Source: Lachnospiraceae bacterium (GTDB taxonomy: Bacteria > Bacillota > Clostridia > Lachnospirales > Lachnospiraceae). From it: a stretch of 21,916 nucleotides of DNA. Both the position numbers and the translations under genes were made by a program. Shown in pieces: positions 1 through 7,201 of the stretch; positions within the stretch are counted from its first letter, which is position 1; each line of letters opens with the position of its first letter. Where the stretch lies: positions 1 through 21,916 of the forward strand of contig CAAFZP010000018.1 in NCBI GenBank assembly GCA_900767585.1. The letters run 5' to 3'. The notes under the pieces were generated by a model. It searched no databases, was not told where the DNA came from, and worked only from the letters and a program-made list of their open reading frames with translations.

Positions 1-2
1 AG

Positions 3-1799
3 GGCGAGGACGTTGTTGCCGGTGTTCGTACACCAATGCCAATCGCTCAGATGGAGCAGGAATTCCCAGAAGCATATGCAGAGTTCATTCAGGTATGTGA
101 GACACTTGAGAATCACTACCATGATATGCAGGATATGGAGTTCACAGTTGAGAACAAGAAGCTTTACATGCTTCAGTGTAGAAATGGTAAGAGAACAGCT
201 CAGGCAGCTCTTCAGATCGCTTGTGACCTTGTAGATGAGGGACATAAGACACCAGAAGAGGCTGTAGCAATGATCGATCCTCGTAACCTTGATACACTTC
301 TTCACCCACAGTTCGATGCAGCAGCTCTTAAGGCAGCTACACCTATGGGTAAGGGTCTTGGTGCTTCTCCTGGTGCTGCATGTGGTAAGGTTGTATTTAC
401 AGCTGACGATGCAGAGGCATGGGCAGCAAGAGGCGAGAAGGTAGTTCTTGTTCGTCTTGAGACATCTCCAGAAGATATCACAGGTATGAAGTCTGCTCAG
501 GGTATTCTGACAGTTCGTGGTGGTATGACATCTCACGCAGCCGTAGTTGCTCGTGGTATGGGTACATGTTGTGTATCTGGTTGTGGTGACATCATTATGG
601 ATGAGGAAAACAAGCAGTTCACACTTGCAGGTAAGACATTTAAGGAAGGTGACTTCATCTCAATCGATGGTACAACAGGTAACATCTATGATGGAGTTAT
701 CAAGACAGTTGATGCTTCTATCGCTGGTACATTCGGTAGAGTTATGGCATGGGCTGATAAGTATAGAACATTGAAGGTTAGAACAAATGCTGATACACCG
801 GCAGATGCTAAGAAGGCTCGTGAGCTTGGTGCAGAAGGTATCGGCCTTTGCCGTACAGAGCATATGTTCTTTGATCCAGAGAGAATCGCAGCATTCCGTG
901 AGATGATCTGCTCTGATACAGTAGAAGAGAGAGAAGAAGCTCTGGACAAGATCCTTCCATATCAGCAGAATGACTTCAAGGCACTCTATGAGGCACTTGA
1001 AGGAAATCCTGTTACAATCAGATTCCTGGATCCACCTCTTCATGAGTTCGTTCCTACAGAGGATGCTGATATCGAGAAGCTTGCTAAGGCTAAGAATAAG
1101 ACAGTTGATGAGATCAAGGCTCTTTGCAACTCACTTCATGAGTTCAACCCTATGATGGGTCACAGAGGATGCCGTCTTGCTGTTACTTATCCGGAAATCG
1201 CTAAGATGCAGACAAAGGCAGTTATCCGTGCAGCTATCGAAGTTCAGAAGGCACATCCGGATTGGAATGTTGAGCCAGAGATCATGATCCCACTTGTATG
1301 TGAGGTTAAGGAGCTTAAGTATGTTAAGAAGACAGTTGTTGAGACTGCTGATGCTGAGATCGCTGCTGCAGGTGTAGATCTGAAGTACGAAGTTGGTACA
1401 ATGATCGAGATCCCTAGAGCTGCTCTTACAGCTGATGACATCGCTAAGGAAGCTGACTTCTTCTGCTTCGGTACAAACGATCTGACTCAGATGACATTCG
1501 GTTTCTCAAGAGATGATGCTGGTAAGTTCCTCAATGCTTACTATGATGCTAAGATCTTCGAGAACGATCCATTTGCTAAGCTTGACCAGACAGGTGTTGG
1601 TAAGCTCATGGATATGGCAGTTAAGCTTGGTAAGCCAGTAAATCCAAAGCTTCATATCGGTATCTGTGGTGAGCACGGTGGAGATCCTTCATCCGTTGAG
1701 TTCTGCCACAAGATTGGTCTTGATTATGTATCATGTTCACCATTCCGTGTACCTATTGCTAGACTTGCTGCTGCTCAGGCTGCAATCGCTAATAAGTAA
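3..1799 (+). CDS. ppdK: Pyruvate, phosphate dikinase, 3' part (5' end outside window)
   Basis: This enzyme interconverts pyruvate, ATP and phosphate with PEP, AMP and pyrophosphate in the cytoplasm, and in anaerobic clostridia usually serves glycolysis. The reading frame is already open at the window edge, where it reads GEDVVAGVRTP, a typical PPDK nucleotide-domain segment. The true start therefore lies upstream and the first internal ATG (36) is not the start. About 598 of the usual roughly 875 residues are present. The swivelling phosphohistidine domain carries GGMTSHAAVVARGMG, with the catalytic His codon at 534-536. The PEP/pyruvate TIM-barrel follows, with CRTEHMFF and GICGEHGGDP, whose catalytic Cys codon is at 1665-1667. 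Codon choice is strongly biased (GGT, CTT, AAG, ACA), unlike the genes that follow, which suggests high expression. An intrinsic terminator follows the stop, so it is probably the last gene of its transcript. Confidence 0.97.
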   Translation, partial: GEDVVAGVRTPMPIAQMEQEFPEAYAEFIQVCETLENHYHDMQDMEFTVENKKLYMLQCRNGKRTAQAALQIACDLVDEGHKTPEEAVAMIDPRNLDTLLHPQFDAAALKAATPMGKGLGASPGAACGKVVFTADDAEAWAARGEKVVLVRLETSPEDITGMKSAQGILTVRGGMTSHAAVVARGMGTCCVSGCGDIIMDEENKQFTLAGKTFKEGDFISIDGTTGNIYDGVIKTVDASIAGTFGRVMAWADKYRTLKVRTNADTPADAKKARELGAEGIGLCRTEHMFFDPERIAAFREMICSDTVEEREEALDKILPYQQNDFKALYEALEGNPVTIRFLDPPLHEFVPTEDADIEKLAKAKNKTVDEIKALCNSLHEFNPMMGHRGCRLAVTYPEIAKMQTKAVIRAAIEVQKAHPDWNVEPEIMIPLVCEVKELKYVKKTVVETADAEIAAAGVDLKYEVGTMIEIPRAALTADDIAKEADFFCFGTNDLTQMTFGFSRDDAGKFLNAYYDAKIFENDPFAKLDQTGVGKLMDMAVKLGKPVNPKLHIGICGEHGGDPSSVEFCHKIGLDYVSCSPFRVPIARLAAAQAAIANK

Positions 1800-1844
1800 T
1801 ACACCGCATATGGTAGACATTTTGATTTAGTAATCAAATAAAGG

Positions 1845-1885
1845 AATCCCCTATACTTCATAATGGAGTGTAGGGGATTTTTTTG
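1845..1885 (+). terminator. Intrinsic terminator of ppdK
   Basis: A 13-bp stem (1845-1857 with 1867-1879, one G-U pair) has a 9-nt loop and is followed by a run of T to 1884. It lies 46 nt after the ppdK stop. Confidence 0.92.
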
Positions 1886-1903
1886 CTTGACTCCATTTTG
1901 TGA

Positions 1904-1932
1904 ATGACAAGTATATGTATTTTGTGTATACT
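1904..1932 (+). promoter_or_regulatory. Putative sigma-A promoter
   Basis: ATGACA (1904-1909) and TATACT (1927-1932) are separated by exactly 17 bp, with five of six consensus matches in each box. It lies between the ppdK terminator and the next reading frames, so it could drive the small ORF at 1988 and the XRE regulator. Confidence 0.55.
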
Positions 1933-1987
1933 TGATATGGTTACAAAAATTGAAATGAAGTAAAAGAACGAAAACATGGGGAGTATA

Positions 1988-2179
1988 ATGCTGGAAGATG
2001 AACAGAAGAAAATAATCACATATCACAGAATATGGTTTATACGTCTGATTGCAATGATTGTGGCATGTCAGGCATTGAAACAGTTAATTAGTGCATCACC
2101 ATTGTGGAGAGGTGAATATCCATTTGGGCTTGCTTTTTACACGAAGTATGCCAGACTTTGCCATTTTATGTTGCAGTGA
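1988..2179 (+). CDS. Short hypothetical membrane ORF, possibly a decayed gene
   Basis: This 63-aa frame starts at an ATG with GGGGAG five bases upstream (1978-1983). An in-frame ATG at 1976 lies directly on that ribosome site and is less likely. The protein has a charged N terminus (EDEQKK), one hydrophobic stretch around residues 18-32 (FIRLIAMIVACQALK), and ends abruptly in a segment that looks like the middle of a longer protein. I do not recognise a family. It may be a genuine small membrane protein sharing the promoter at 1904-1932, or the 5' remnant of a frameshifted gene. The 63 bases between it and the next gene give no clear continuation in another frame. Confidence 0.35.
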   Translation: MLEDEQKKIITYHRIWFIRLIAMIVACQALKQLISASPLWRGEYPFGLAFYTKYARLCHFMLQ

Positions 2180-2242
2180 CAGGGGCTCCGTTTCATTTTG
2201 AAGAGTTAAGAGAAACGCCGACTATTAAGAGGAGGAAAAAGG

Positions 2243-2965
2243 ATGTTGTATATAGGATCCAGAATACAGGAATATCGTAAGAAAGCCGAACTGAGTCAGG
2301 AAGAATTTGCTGATAAGATAGGTGTAAGCAGACAGGCAGTGTCCAAATGGGAGAGAGATAAGGCATATCCGGATCTTGACAGACTTGTGTGTATATGTGA
2401 GATACTTGATGTTCAGATGGATGAGCTTATATATGGAGAAGAAAGAAAAAAACAGGGTGAACTGACTCAGGAGAATCTAGCATCAGACAATATAGTGCAC
2501 ATGAAAAATCTTCGAGGCAGGAACCGGTTCATGAGGCTTAAAGTAATATTTGGAATTATGACAGTTATATGTATATTTTCCATTGTTATGATGGCAGTGT
2601 TGTTTGTCAGGAATGAGTGGAGCAACCATAAAGATAAAAACGATAATGTACGTGTTGAGAAGGTGTACCAGCAGTATACAAAGGCTGATCTGTGTTATTT
2701 TGATGATGATGGAAGAAAGATAATGAATACTGTATGGCTTGATGTGCCTGGAATACGGGATGGAGATTATATACAGTGTTACACAGGAAATGATAATTCA
2801 GGATTGTTTTTGAACTACAGCCTGTCGACGCTGATTTTTGTTGCGGTTTTTGTGATTGTAATGATTATCCTTCTGATACTTACAGGATCCGAGATGCAAA
2901 GAATAAAGAAAGAGGAAATACTTCAGATAATACTTGAGGATGAAAAAGCGGATGAAGAAATTTAA
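2243..2965 (+). CDS. Membrane-tethered XRE-family transcriptional regulator
   Basis: The 240-aa protein begins with an XRE/Cro helix-turn-helix (residues about 4-62). The motif LSQEEFADKIGVSRQAVSKWERDKAYPDL is characteristic of this family in Firmicutes. Two hydrophobic segments follow, about 101-122 and 193-214, separated by a hydrophilic stretch of about 70 residues predicted to lie outside the membrane. The C terminus (KKEEILQIILEDEKADEEI) is charged and cytoplasmic. This suggests a DNA-binding protein anchored in the membrane, perhaps sensing an envelope signal; the sensing role is inference. Its ribosome site is AGAGGAGG just upstream, about 6 nt from the ATG. Its end overlaps the start of the next gene, so the two are probably translationally coupled. 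Its target is not evident from the sequence. Confidence 0.85.
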   Translation: MLYIGSRIQEYRKKAELSQEEFADKIGVSRQAVSKWERDKAYPDLDRLVCICEILDVQMDELIYGEERKKQGELTQENLASDNIVHMKNLRGRNRFMRLKVIFGIMTVICIFSIVMMAVLFVRNEWSNHKDKNDNVRVEKVYQQYTKADLCYFDDDGRKIMNTVWLDVPGIRDGDYIQCYTGNDNSGLFLNYSLSTLIFVAVFVIVMIILLILTGSEMQRIKKEEILQIILEDEKADEEI

Positions 2966-4079
2966 AAAGGTATTATATGTGATTATATCTGTCGTTATAT
3001 TTGCAGGTGCAATAGCTGCTGCTTTGGATTTTATGGGCGTAATCAATCTGAAAAACCATGATCAGACAGAAGATGAGACGTTGTACTCTGAACTGTGGCA
3101 TATCGTATTTAAGGGATATGCTTTTTCCGTAAAACCAGCAGGAATAGCTATTATACATGAAAGTGGCTGCCTCAACATAAGAAGTACCGACGAGTATCTG
3201 GTACAGATAGATGTTGAGGATGATTCTGCTGATGATTTCTGGAATGACAGAGACGGACGTGTACAACATATGAAGGAATCCGGCTATACGATGGAACAGT
3301 ATCCCGAGAAGATTCGTGTGGATGACAGGGAGTATATAAGATATATAGTGAGCATGAAGGAGGAACGTGGCGCTGAATATGACAGTTCATATTTCTGTGT
3401 GCTCATTTCAGATGCAGGAGATGATAAACGGTTTCTCACAGTGGTAAGATTTGATGGAACAGATATAGCTGCCATGGATACTGCATCGAGAAATGATATG
3501 TATGAAAAGGCCATTGATGAGGCAGCTTGTGTTACTTCCAGTGCAGTTCCTACGGATGAGACAAATGATATGACAGGCTCATACTGGCAGGCAGATGGGT
3601 ATTCAGGCACATTCAGTTCAGATGTCGTGAAAGAAGAATATACTGATGCAGAGCTTGTGGACAGCATTGCAAATGAAGATATATATGTATCCTATGAAAT
3701 TCCAGAGAATTTCATACTTCTAAGAGATGATCAGACTGGGAAATCTTATTATTCTGAGGCTGATAAATCACAGGTGATAGTGTCTGTTATTCCGTATACA
3801 TGGAAGAGTGCAGCTGATATGGCAGAAGACAGCAACTCTGCCGGGATTTCCAAGGTTACAGCCGAAGGACAGTATGAGGAAAAGGGAAAAATTTACTATT
3901 ATTATGCCTATTCCATATTGCGTATACGGAACGGCACAAGGAAGACTTCGTATTACTTTAATGCGTATACAGATCTTGAAGATGGCAATATATACAGCAT
4001 AAATGGATTTGCTGATGATTCTCCGGAGATAATGAACCCTAAGACATATACAAGGTTTATGAGTATCACTGAGGAGTGA
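2952..4079 (+). CDS. Single-pass membrane-anchored hypothetical protein with two similar extracytoplasmic halves
   Basis: I do not recognise a named family. From the chosen start the protein is 375 aa: a basic N terminus (MKKFKKVL), one membrane anchor at about residues 5-25, then a large polar domain predicted outside the cell. Two halves look alike in outline. Each has a segment of beta-strand character, then a variable stretch, then a strand with clustered aromatic residues (EYIRYIVS; KIYYYYAYS), and a strand reporting a numeric-looking DxGNIY/FLTVV edge. This resembles PsbP/DcrB-like lipoprotein folds, but that is a guess. The ATG at 2952 is preferred because GAGG at 2936-2939 lies 12 nt upstream. 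TTG 2934 and ATG 2940 are in-frame alternatives that would add a few residues. It overlaps the XRE gene by 14 nt. Confidence 0.75.
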   Translation: MKKFKKVLYVIISVVIFAGAIAAALDFMGVINLKNHDQTEDETLYSELWHIVFKGYAFSVKPAGIAIIHESGCLNIRSTDEYLVQIDVEDDSADDFWNDRDGRVQHMKESGYTMEQYPEKIRVDDREYIRYIVSMKEERGAEYDSSYFCVLISDAGDDKRFLTVVRFDGTDIAAMDTASRNDMYEKAIDEAACVTSSAVPTDETNDMTGSYWQADGYSGTFSSDVVKEEYTDAELVDSIANEDIYVSYEIPENFILLRDDQTGKSYYSEADKSQVIVSVIPYTWKSAADMAEDSNSAGISKVTAEGQYEEKGKIYYYYAYSILRIRNGTRKTSYYFNAYTDLEDGNIYSINGFADDSPEIMNPKTYTRFMSITEE

Positions 4080-4176
4080 GAAAATTAAAAAATATATATT
4101 GATTGATAAAAAGTGATAAAAATTGCAAAAATCAATCATTGCTACCACTGGTTGCATGGATGCTACTGATTTAACC

Positions 4177-4205
4177 TCGACAGATTTCGGGTGATAAGTG
4201 ATAAT
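4177..4205 (+). promoter_or_regulatory. Putative promoter of the lipoprotein gene
   Basis: TCGACA (4177-4182) and GATAAT (4200-4205) are 17 bp apart, each matching five of six consensus positions. Transcription would begin near 4212, shortly before the AAGGAGG ribosome site. Confidence 0.5.
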
Positions 4206-4245
4206 AAATCCGAAAACATATTTTTATCAAGGAGGAACATACTAT

Positions 4246-5061
4246 ATGAAAAACAGAAGGATACTGCAGCTGGGACTTGTCACAGTAGTACTTGGAATGT
4301 CTCTTGTTGGCTGTGGGACAGACGAGTCGGACAACAAAACAGAGAAGACAGAGGCAACAGAACAGGTAACTGTAACGGAGGAAAATACTACAGGAGAAGA
4401 TGCTGCTGATATATCGGCAGATGATACGGAGGATATTGCTGATACATATGATGAATCAACGGAGTTTACGCTTCCGGTATATGATGATTTCACATTGGAG
4501 CAGGGACTCAGCGAGAAATATGCAGATATGGACAACAGATCATTTGTGTACAATGGTACGAAGCTCATATTAGGAGAATCAACACTCAAGGATCTTATAG
4601 ATGCAGGTATTCCATTTGATGAGAGTGACCTTAACAACAGTGGCAACAATGTAAATGTAAATTATGAAACTGAGAGGTATCAGGCATCTATCAACGATTA
4701 TGTAACAATGCAGTTTAAATTTGGTAATTTCACTGACAGCGAGCAGAAGGCTGAGGACTGTGTGCTTTCATATGTGAGATATTCGCACCTCTATGTACCA
4801 CAGCCGGATTATGATGCTTCCATGAATGCTGAAATCAGTGAATATATGATAGATGGAGCAAAAAAGGTACATTTTTCATTCCCTACTACCCTTACAAAGG
4901 ATGAGCTGCTGGAAAATAGCAGTGAAAATGCTGAAGAGGATGGGAAAAATGTAAAGTATATGATAGAATCAGAAGTGTATATGGGTGACAGTGGATATGA
5001 GTTCGAGTTTAATGATGTAACCGGACAGCTGAAAGAGGTTCGTATAAGCTGGCTTCCATAA
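4246..5061 (+). CDS. Hypothetical lipoprotein
   Basis: This 271-aa protein has a classical lipoprotein signal: basic MKNRR, a hydrophobic core, and the lipobox LVGC with the modifiable Cys near residue 23. It should therefore be anchored to the outer face of the membrane. A low-complexity acidic and Thr/Glu-rich linker follows (about residues 25-75), then a globular part that contains LILGESTLKDLIDAGIPF, a pattern seen in several clostridial surface lipoproteins of unknown role. The start is set by AAGGAGG at 4229-4235, 10 nt before the ATG; an upstream in-frame extension has no ribosome site. The gene has its own promoter-like sequence and terminator. It may belong functionally with the preceding membrane regulator and surface protein, but no substrate can be read from the sequence. 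Confidence 0.85.
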   Translation: MKNRRILQLGLVTVVLGMSLVGCGTDESDNKTEKTEATEQVTVTEENTTGEDAADISADDTEDIADTYDESTEFTLPVYDDFTLEQGLSEKYADMDNRSFVYNGTKLILGESTLKDLIDAGIPFDESDLNNSGNNVNVNYETERYQASINDYVTMQFKFGNFTDSEQKAEDCVLSYVRYSHLYVPQPDYDASMNAEISEYMIDGAKKVHFSFPTTLTKDELLENSSENAEEDGKNVKYMIESEVYMGDSGYEFEFNDVTGQLKEVRISWLP

Positions 5062-5100
5062 GTAATGATTTACTTGTGTATGTTATAAAAAAAATAAAGC

Positions 5101-5135
5101 AATCCCGTTTGGTATATTTTCCAAACGGGATTTTT
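5101..5135 (+). terminator. Intrinsic terminator after the lipoprotein gene
   Basis: A perfect 12-bp stem (5101-5112 with 5121-5132, AATCCCGTTTGG) has an 8-nt loop and a T run to 5135. Confidence 0.93.
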
Positions 5136-5136
5136 A

Positions 5137-5145
5137 TGTTATAGT
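5137..5145 (+). promoter_or_regulatory. Extended -10 element ahead of the CDF transporter
   Basis: TGTTATAGT fits an extended -10 (TGn then TATAGT). No convincing -35 is visible because the terminator hairpin occupies that space. The distance to the start codon at 5177 is suitable. Confidence 0.35.
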
Positions 5146-5176
5146 AAAAGGCGAGAATGGGAAGAGGAAAATATAT

Positions 5177-6067
5177 ATGAAGAAAGATAAGTTGAAGATA
5201 GAGAAGAAGATATTACGATTATCTTTTCTGGGAAGCCTTTTATTTATTATAGCGGAAGGAGTTATGGCGTGGATCACGCATTCGCATTCGCTGCTTACGG
5301 ACTGTTTGTTTGATGCGGCAGATCTTGTTATGATCGGACCGTTTCTTGTGCTGGTTCCGCTTCTGTATAAGCCGGTTACGGAGAAACACCCATATGGATA
5401 TTCACAGGTAGAATCGTTATTCCTGCTTGTAAAGTACAGCGTTCTTCTGGCACTGACATGTAATCTGCTTGTGGAGAATATAAAGCTGCTCGTGCATGGT
5501 GGACATGAGGTAAATGCAGGAAAGATTGCAGTGTTTGAGTTCCTTGTCTGCATAGGATGTGCGGTAATGTATCTCATACTGAATCATTATAGTAAGAAAT
5601 ATGAGTCGGAGACGATCAAAGCAGAGCTCTATATGTGGAAGCTGGATGTTGTGAGCAGTCTGGGTGTGGCGGTTGCATTTGTGGTACAGGTGCTGTTGCT
5701 TCATACGAAGCTTCATTTCCTGACACCATATATCGATCCGGCGGTTGCGGCAGTAATGGCAATTCTACTTATAAAGGAGCCGGTCGTTGTGATCTTCCAG
5801 AGCATCAAGAATCTGGTTTTGTTTGCACCGGAGGAAGAGGTGTTGAACCAGATCCGTTCGATTGTAGATAAGCATATGAAGGATTATCCATACGAAGTGA
5901 CATTCCTTGATGTAATCCAGACGGGACGGAAGATCTGGGTGGAAGTCTATATTGGCAACCAGACAGATGTGATACATATCAGCATCCTGCATCAGGTACG
6001 GGATGAGATCAAGCAGGAATTAAAGCACAAATATGATCAGGTATATATCGAGATTATTCCGGATTAG
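5177..6067 (+). CDS. Cation diffusion facilitator (CDF) family transporter
   Basis: This is a 296-aa proton-coupled divalent metal exporter of the inner membrane, of usual CDF length. About six hydrophobic segments fill residues 14-215. TM2 has SLLTDCLFDAAD, giving D42 and D46 of the transport site; HPYGYSQVES (71-80) is the conserved loop after TM2. The cytoplasmic C-terminal domain from about 215 has the CDF beta-alpha-beta pattern. In TM5 the sequence is YMWKLDVVSS: D157 is kept, but the position four residues earlier, which is His in E. coli YiiP (H153), is Met here. The site therefore reads D, D, M, D rather than D, D, H, D, and the metal specificity may differ from zinc/cadmium exporters. 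A GAGGA ribosome site precedes the ATG. It is a single-gene unit between two terminators. Confidence 0.9.
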   Translation: MKKDKLKIEKKILRLSFLGSLLFIIAEGVMAWITHSHSLLTDCLFDAADLVMIGPFLVLVPLLYKPVTEKHPYGYSQVESLFLLVKYSVLLALTCNLLVENIKLLVHGGHEVNAGKIAVFEFLVCIGCAVMYLILNHYSKKYESETIKAELYMWKLDVVSSLGVAVAFVVQVLLLHTKLHFLTPYIDPAVAAVMAILLIKEPVVVIFQSIKNLVLFAPEEEVLNQIRSIVDKHMKDYPYEVTFLDVIQTGRKIWVEVYIGNQTDVIHISILHQVRDEIKQELKHKYDQVYIEIIPD

Positions 6068-6113
6068 AAATGGAAACTTATCGGATTTAACATGGCTTTT
6101 AAATGGGAGATAT

Positions 6114-6152
6114 CCTTGTGGTTTCATAAGAAACCATAGGGGTGTCTTTTTT
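6114..6152 (+). terminator. Intrinsic terminator after the CDF gene
   Basis: A 12-bp stem with two G-U pairs (6114-6125 with 6130-6141) and an ATAA tetraloop is followed by TGTC and six T. Confidence 0.85.
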
Positions 6153-6153
6153 G

Positions 6154-6182
6154 TTGTAATAATTACAGCAAAATTATATAAT
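6154..6182 (+). promoter_or_regulatory. Promoter of the three-gene ATPase cluster
   Basis: TTGTAA (6154-6159) and a perfect TATAAT (6177-6182) are 17 bp apart. A second TATAAT lies at 6187-6192 without a good -35. The ribosome site of the first gene is 44 bases downstream. Confidence 0.65.
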
Positions 6183-6238
6183 GCTGTATAATCACAACAT
6201 ATGAAACATGCAGAATGAAAAGAAAAAGGAGTAAAACG

Positions 6239-7198
6239 ATGGAAGATATAACGATAACGGACAGTGTATGGTTCCGGAAGAAGAAGTTTCAGGAGAAGAT
6301 GAAAGATCTCGAGGAGGTAATCAGTGGAAGAAATGCGTCGATTCTTCCTTTTGTGACGGATGATACAGGGAGATTTCATGCGAAGAAGACGCAGCAGCTG
6401 ATTCATGAACTTATAAAGGATATGAACACTTATGCAAATCAGAAGTTTCTCTGGATCGGAAATATAGAGAATACAGTCATTCCGGAACAGCAGGCGTTTT
6501 GCAGATATGTGGAGATGTTTCTATATCTTGCAATCCGGGTTTCTCTTGTGGATATGGGATGGATGTACGAGATTATGGATACTATGCCGCAGAGCAATTT
6601 TCAGCAAATCCTGGAATGTGCAGAAGATATTAAGAATCGTGACAGTATATATGGCTGGACATTTGACCGCAGATATGCGGGAAATTTCTATTTTGAGAAT
6701 GTGCTTGACTATAGCTGTGTGATCTATGAAGATCTGCTTGGCAAAGATTTCAGTAAATTGATTCCGGCGGAAATGTGGAAAGAATTCGAAGAGGAAGAAG
6801 CTGCATTGCTGCCCATACCGGATGGAGATGAAATGGATGATTTTCTATCCGATGAGGAGATTCGGGCAATCATGGATGATTATGAGGAAATACCGGAATC
6901 GGAGGGAGAACGACAGTTACGGGAAGCAAAGGAACATGCATATCGAAAGGAAAAAGAAAAATTTGTGGATGCTGATAAGTTCTGCCAGGTATTTGAGAAA
7001 TTCGTATCAATGTTATATGCCGGCGAATTTCCGTATTCCTACATGTCGAAGATGACGCAGGCGGTGGAAGGTATGCTGGATATCTTCTTATGCGAACATA
7101 AATTGTCGTTGTATAACGATACCGATCAGTATCTGAAGGCGTACACATACTTGAAAAAAACCGAGGAAAAAATCGATATTTTGCGAAAAGAGGTATAA
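6239..7198 (+). CDS. Unrecognised 319-aa protein, first gene of ClpX-like ATPase cluster
   Basis: I do not recognise this protein. It has no signal peptide and no membrane segment, so it should be cytoplasmic. Residues 1-175 appear helical and aromatic-rich (SVWFRKKKFQEKMKDLEEVI; QAFCRYVEMFLYLAIRVSLVDMGWMYEIMD). A very acidic, probably flexible segment follows at about 190-220 (GDEMDDFLSDEEIRAIMDDYEE), then a charged, probably coiled-coil stretch and a helical C-terminal part. The start is ATG 6239 because AAGGAG (6226-6231) lies 7 nt upstream; the in-frame ATG at 6215 has no ribosome site. Only 3 nt separate it from the next gene, so the two are cotranscribed. The acidic linker could be an interaction or protease-recognition region, but that is only a guess. 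Confidence 0.8.
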   Translation: MEDITITDSVWFRKKKFQEKMKDLEEVISGRNASILPFVTDDTGRFHAKKTQQLIHELIKDMNTYANQKFLWIGNIENTVIPEQQAFCRYVEMFLYLAIRVSLVDMGWMYEIMDTMPQSNFQQILECAEDIKNRDSIYGWTFDRRYAGNFYFENVLDYSCVIYEDLLGKDFSKLIPAEMWKEFEEEEAALLPIPDGDEMDDFLSDEEIRAIMDDYEEIPESEGERQLREAKEHAYRKEKEKFVDADKFCQVFEKFVSMLYAGEFPYSYMSKMTQAVEGMLDIFLCEHKLSLYNDTDQYLKAYTYLKKTEEKIDILRKEV

Positions 7199-7201
7199 CA
7201 G

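Noticed and set aside
3284..3667. 127-codon minus frame, and similar Ser-rich frames at 4242-4649
   Set aside because: Mirror images of acidic plus-strand genes; Ser-rich composition is the usual result of reading GAT/GAA codons backwards.
4099..4138. TGATTGAT...ATCAATCA hairpin after the 375-aa gene
   Set aside because: An 8-bp AT-rich stem with a loop of more than 20 nt and no T run is too weak for a terminator.
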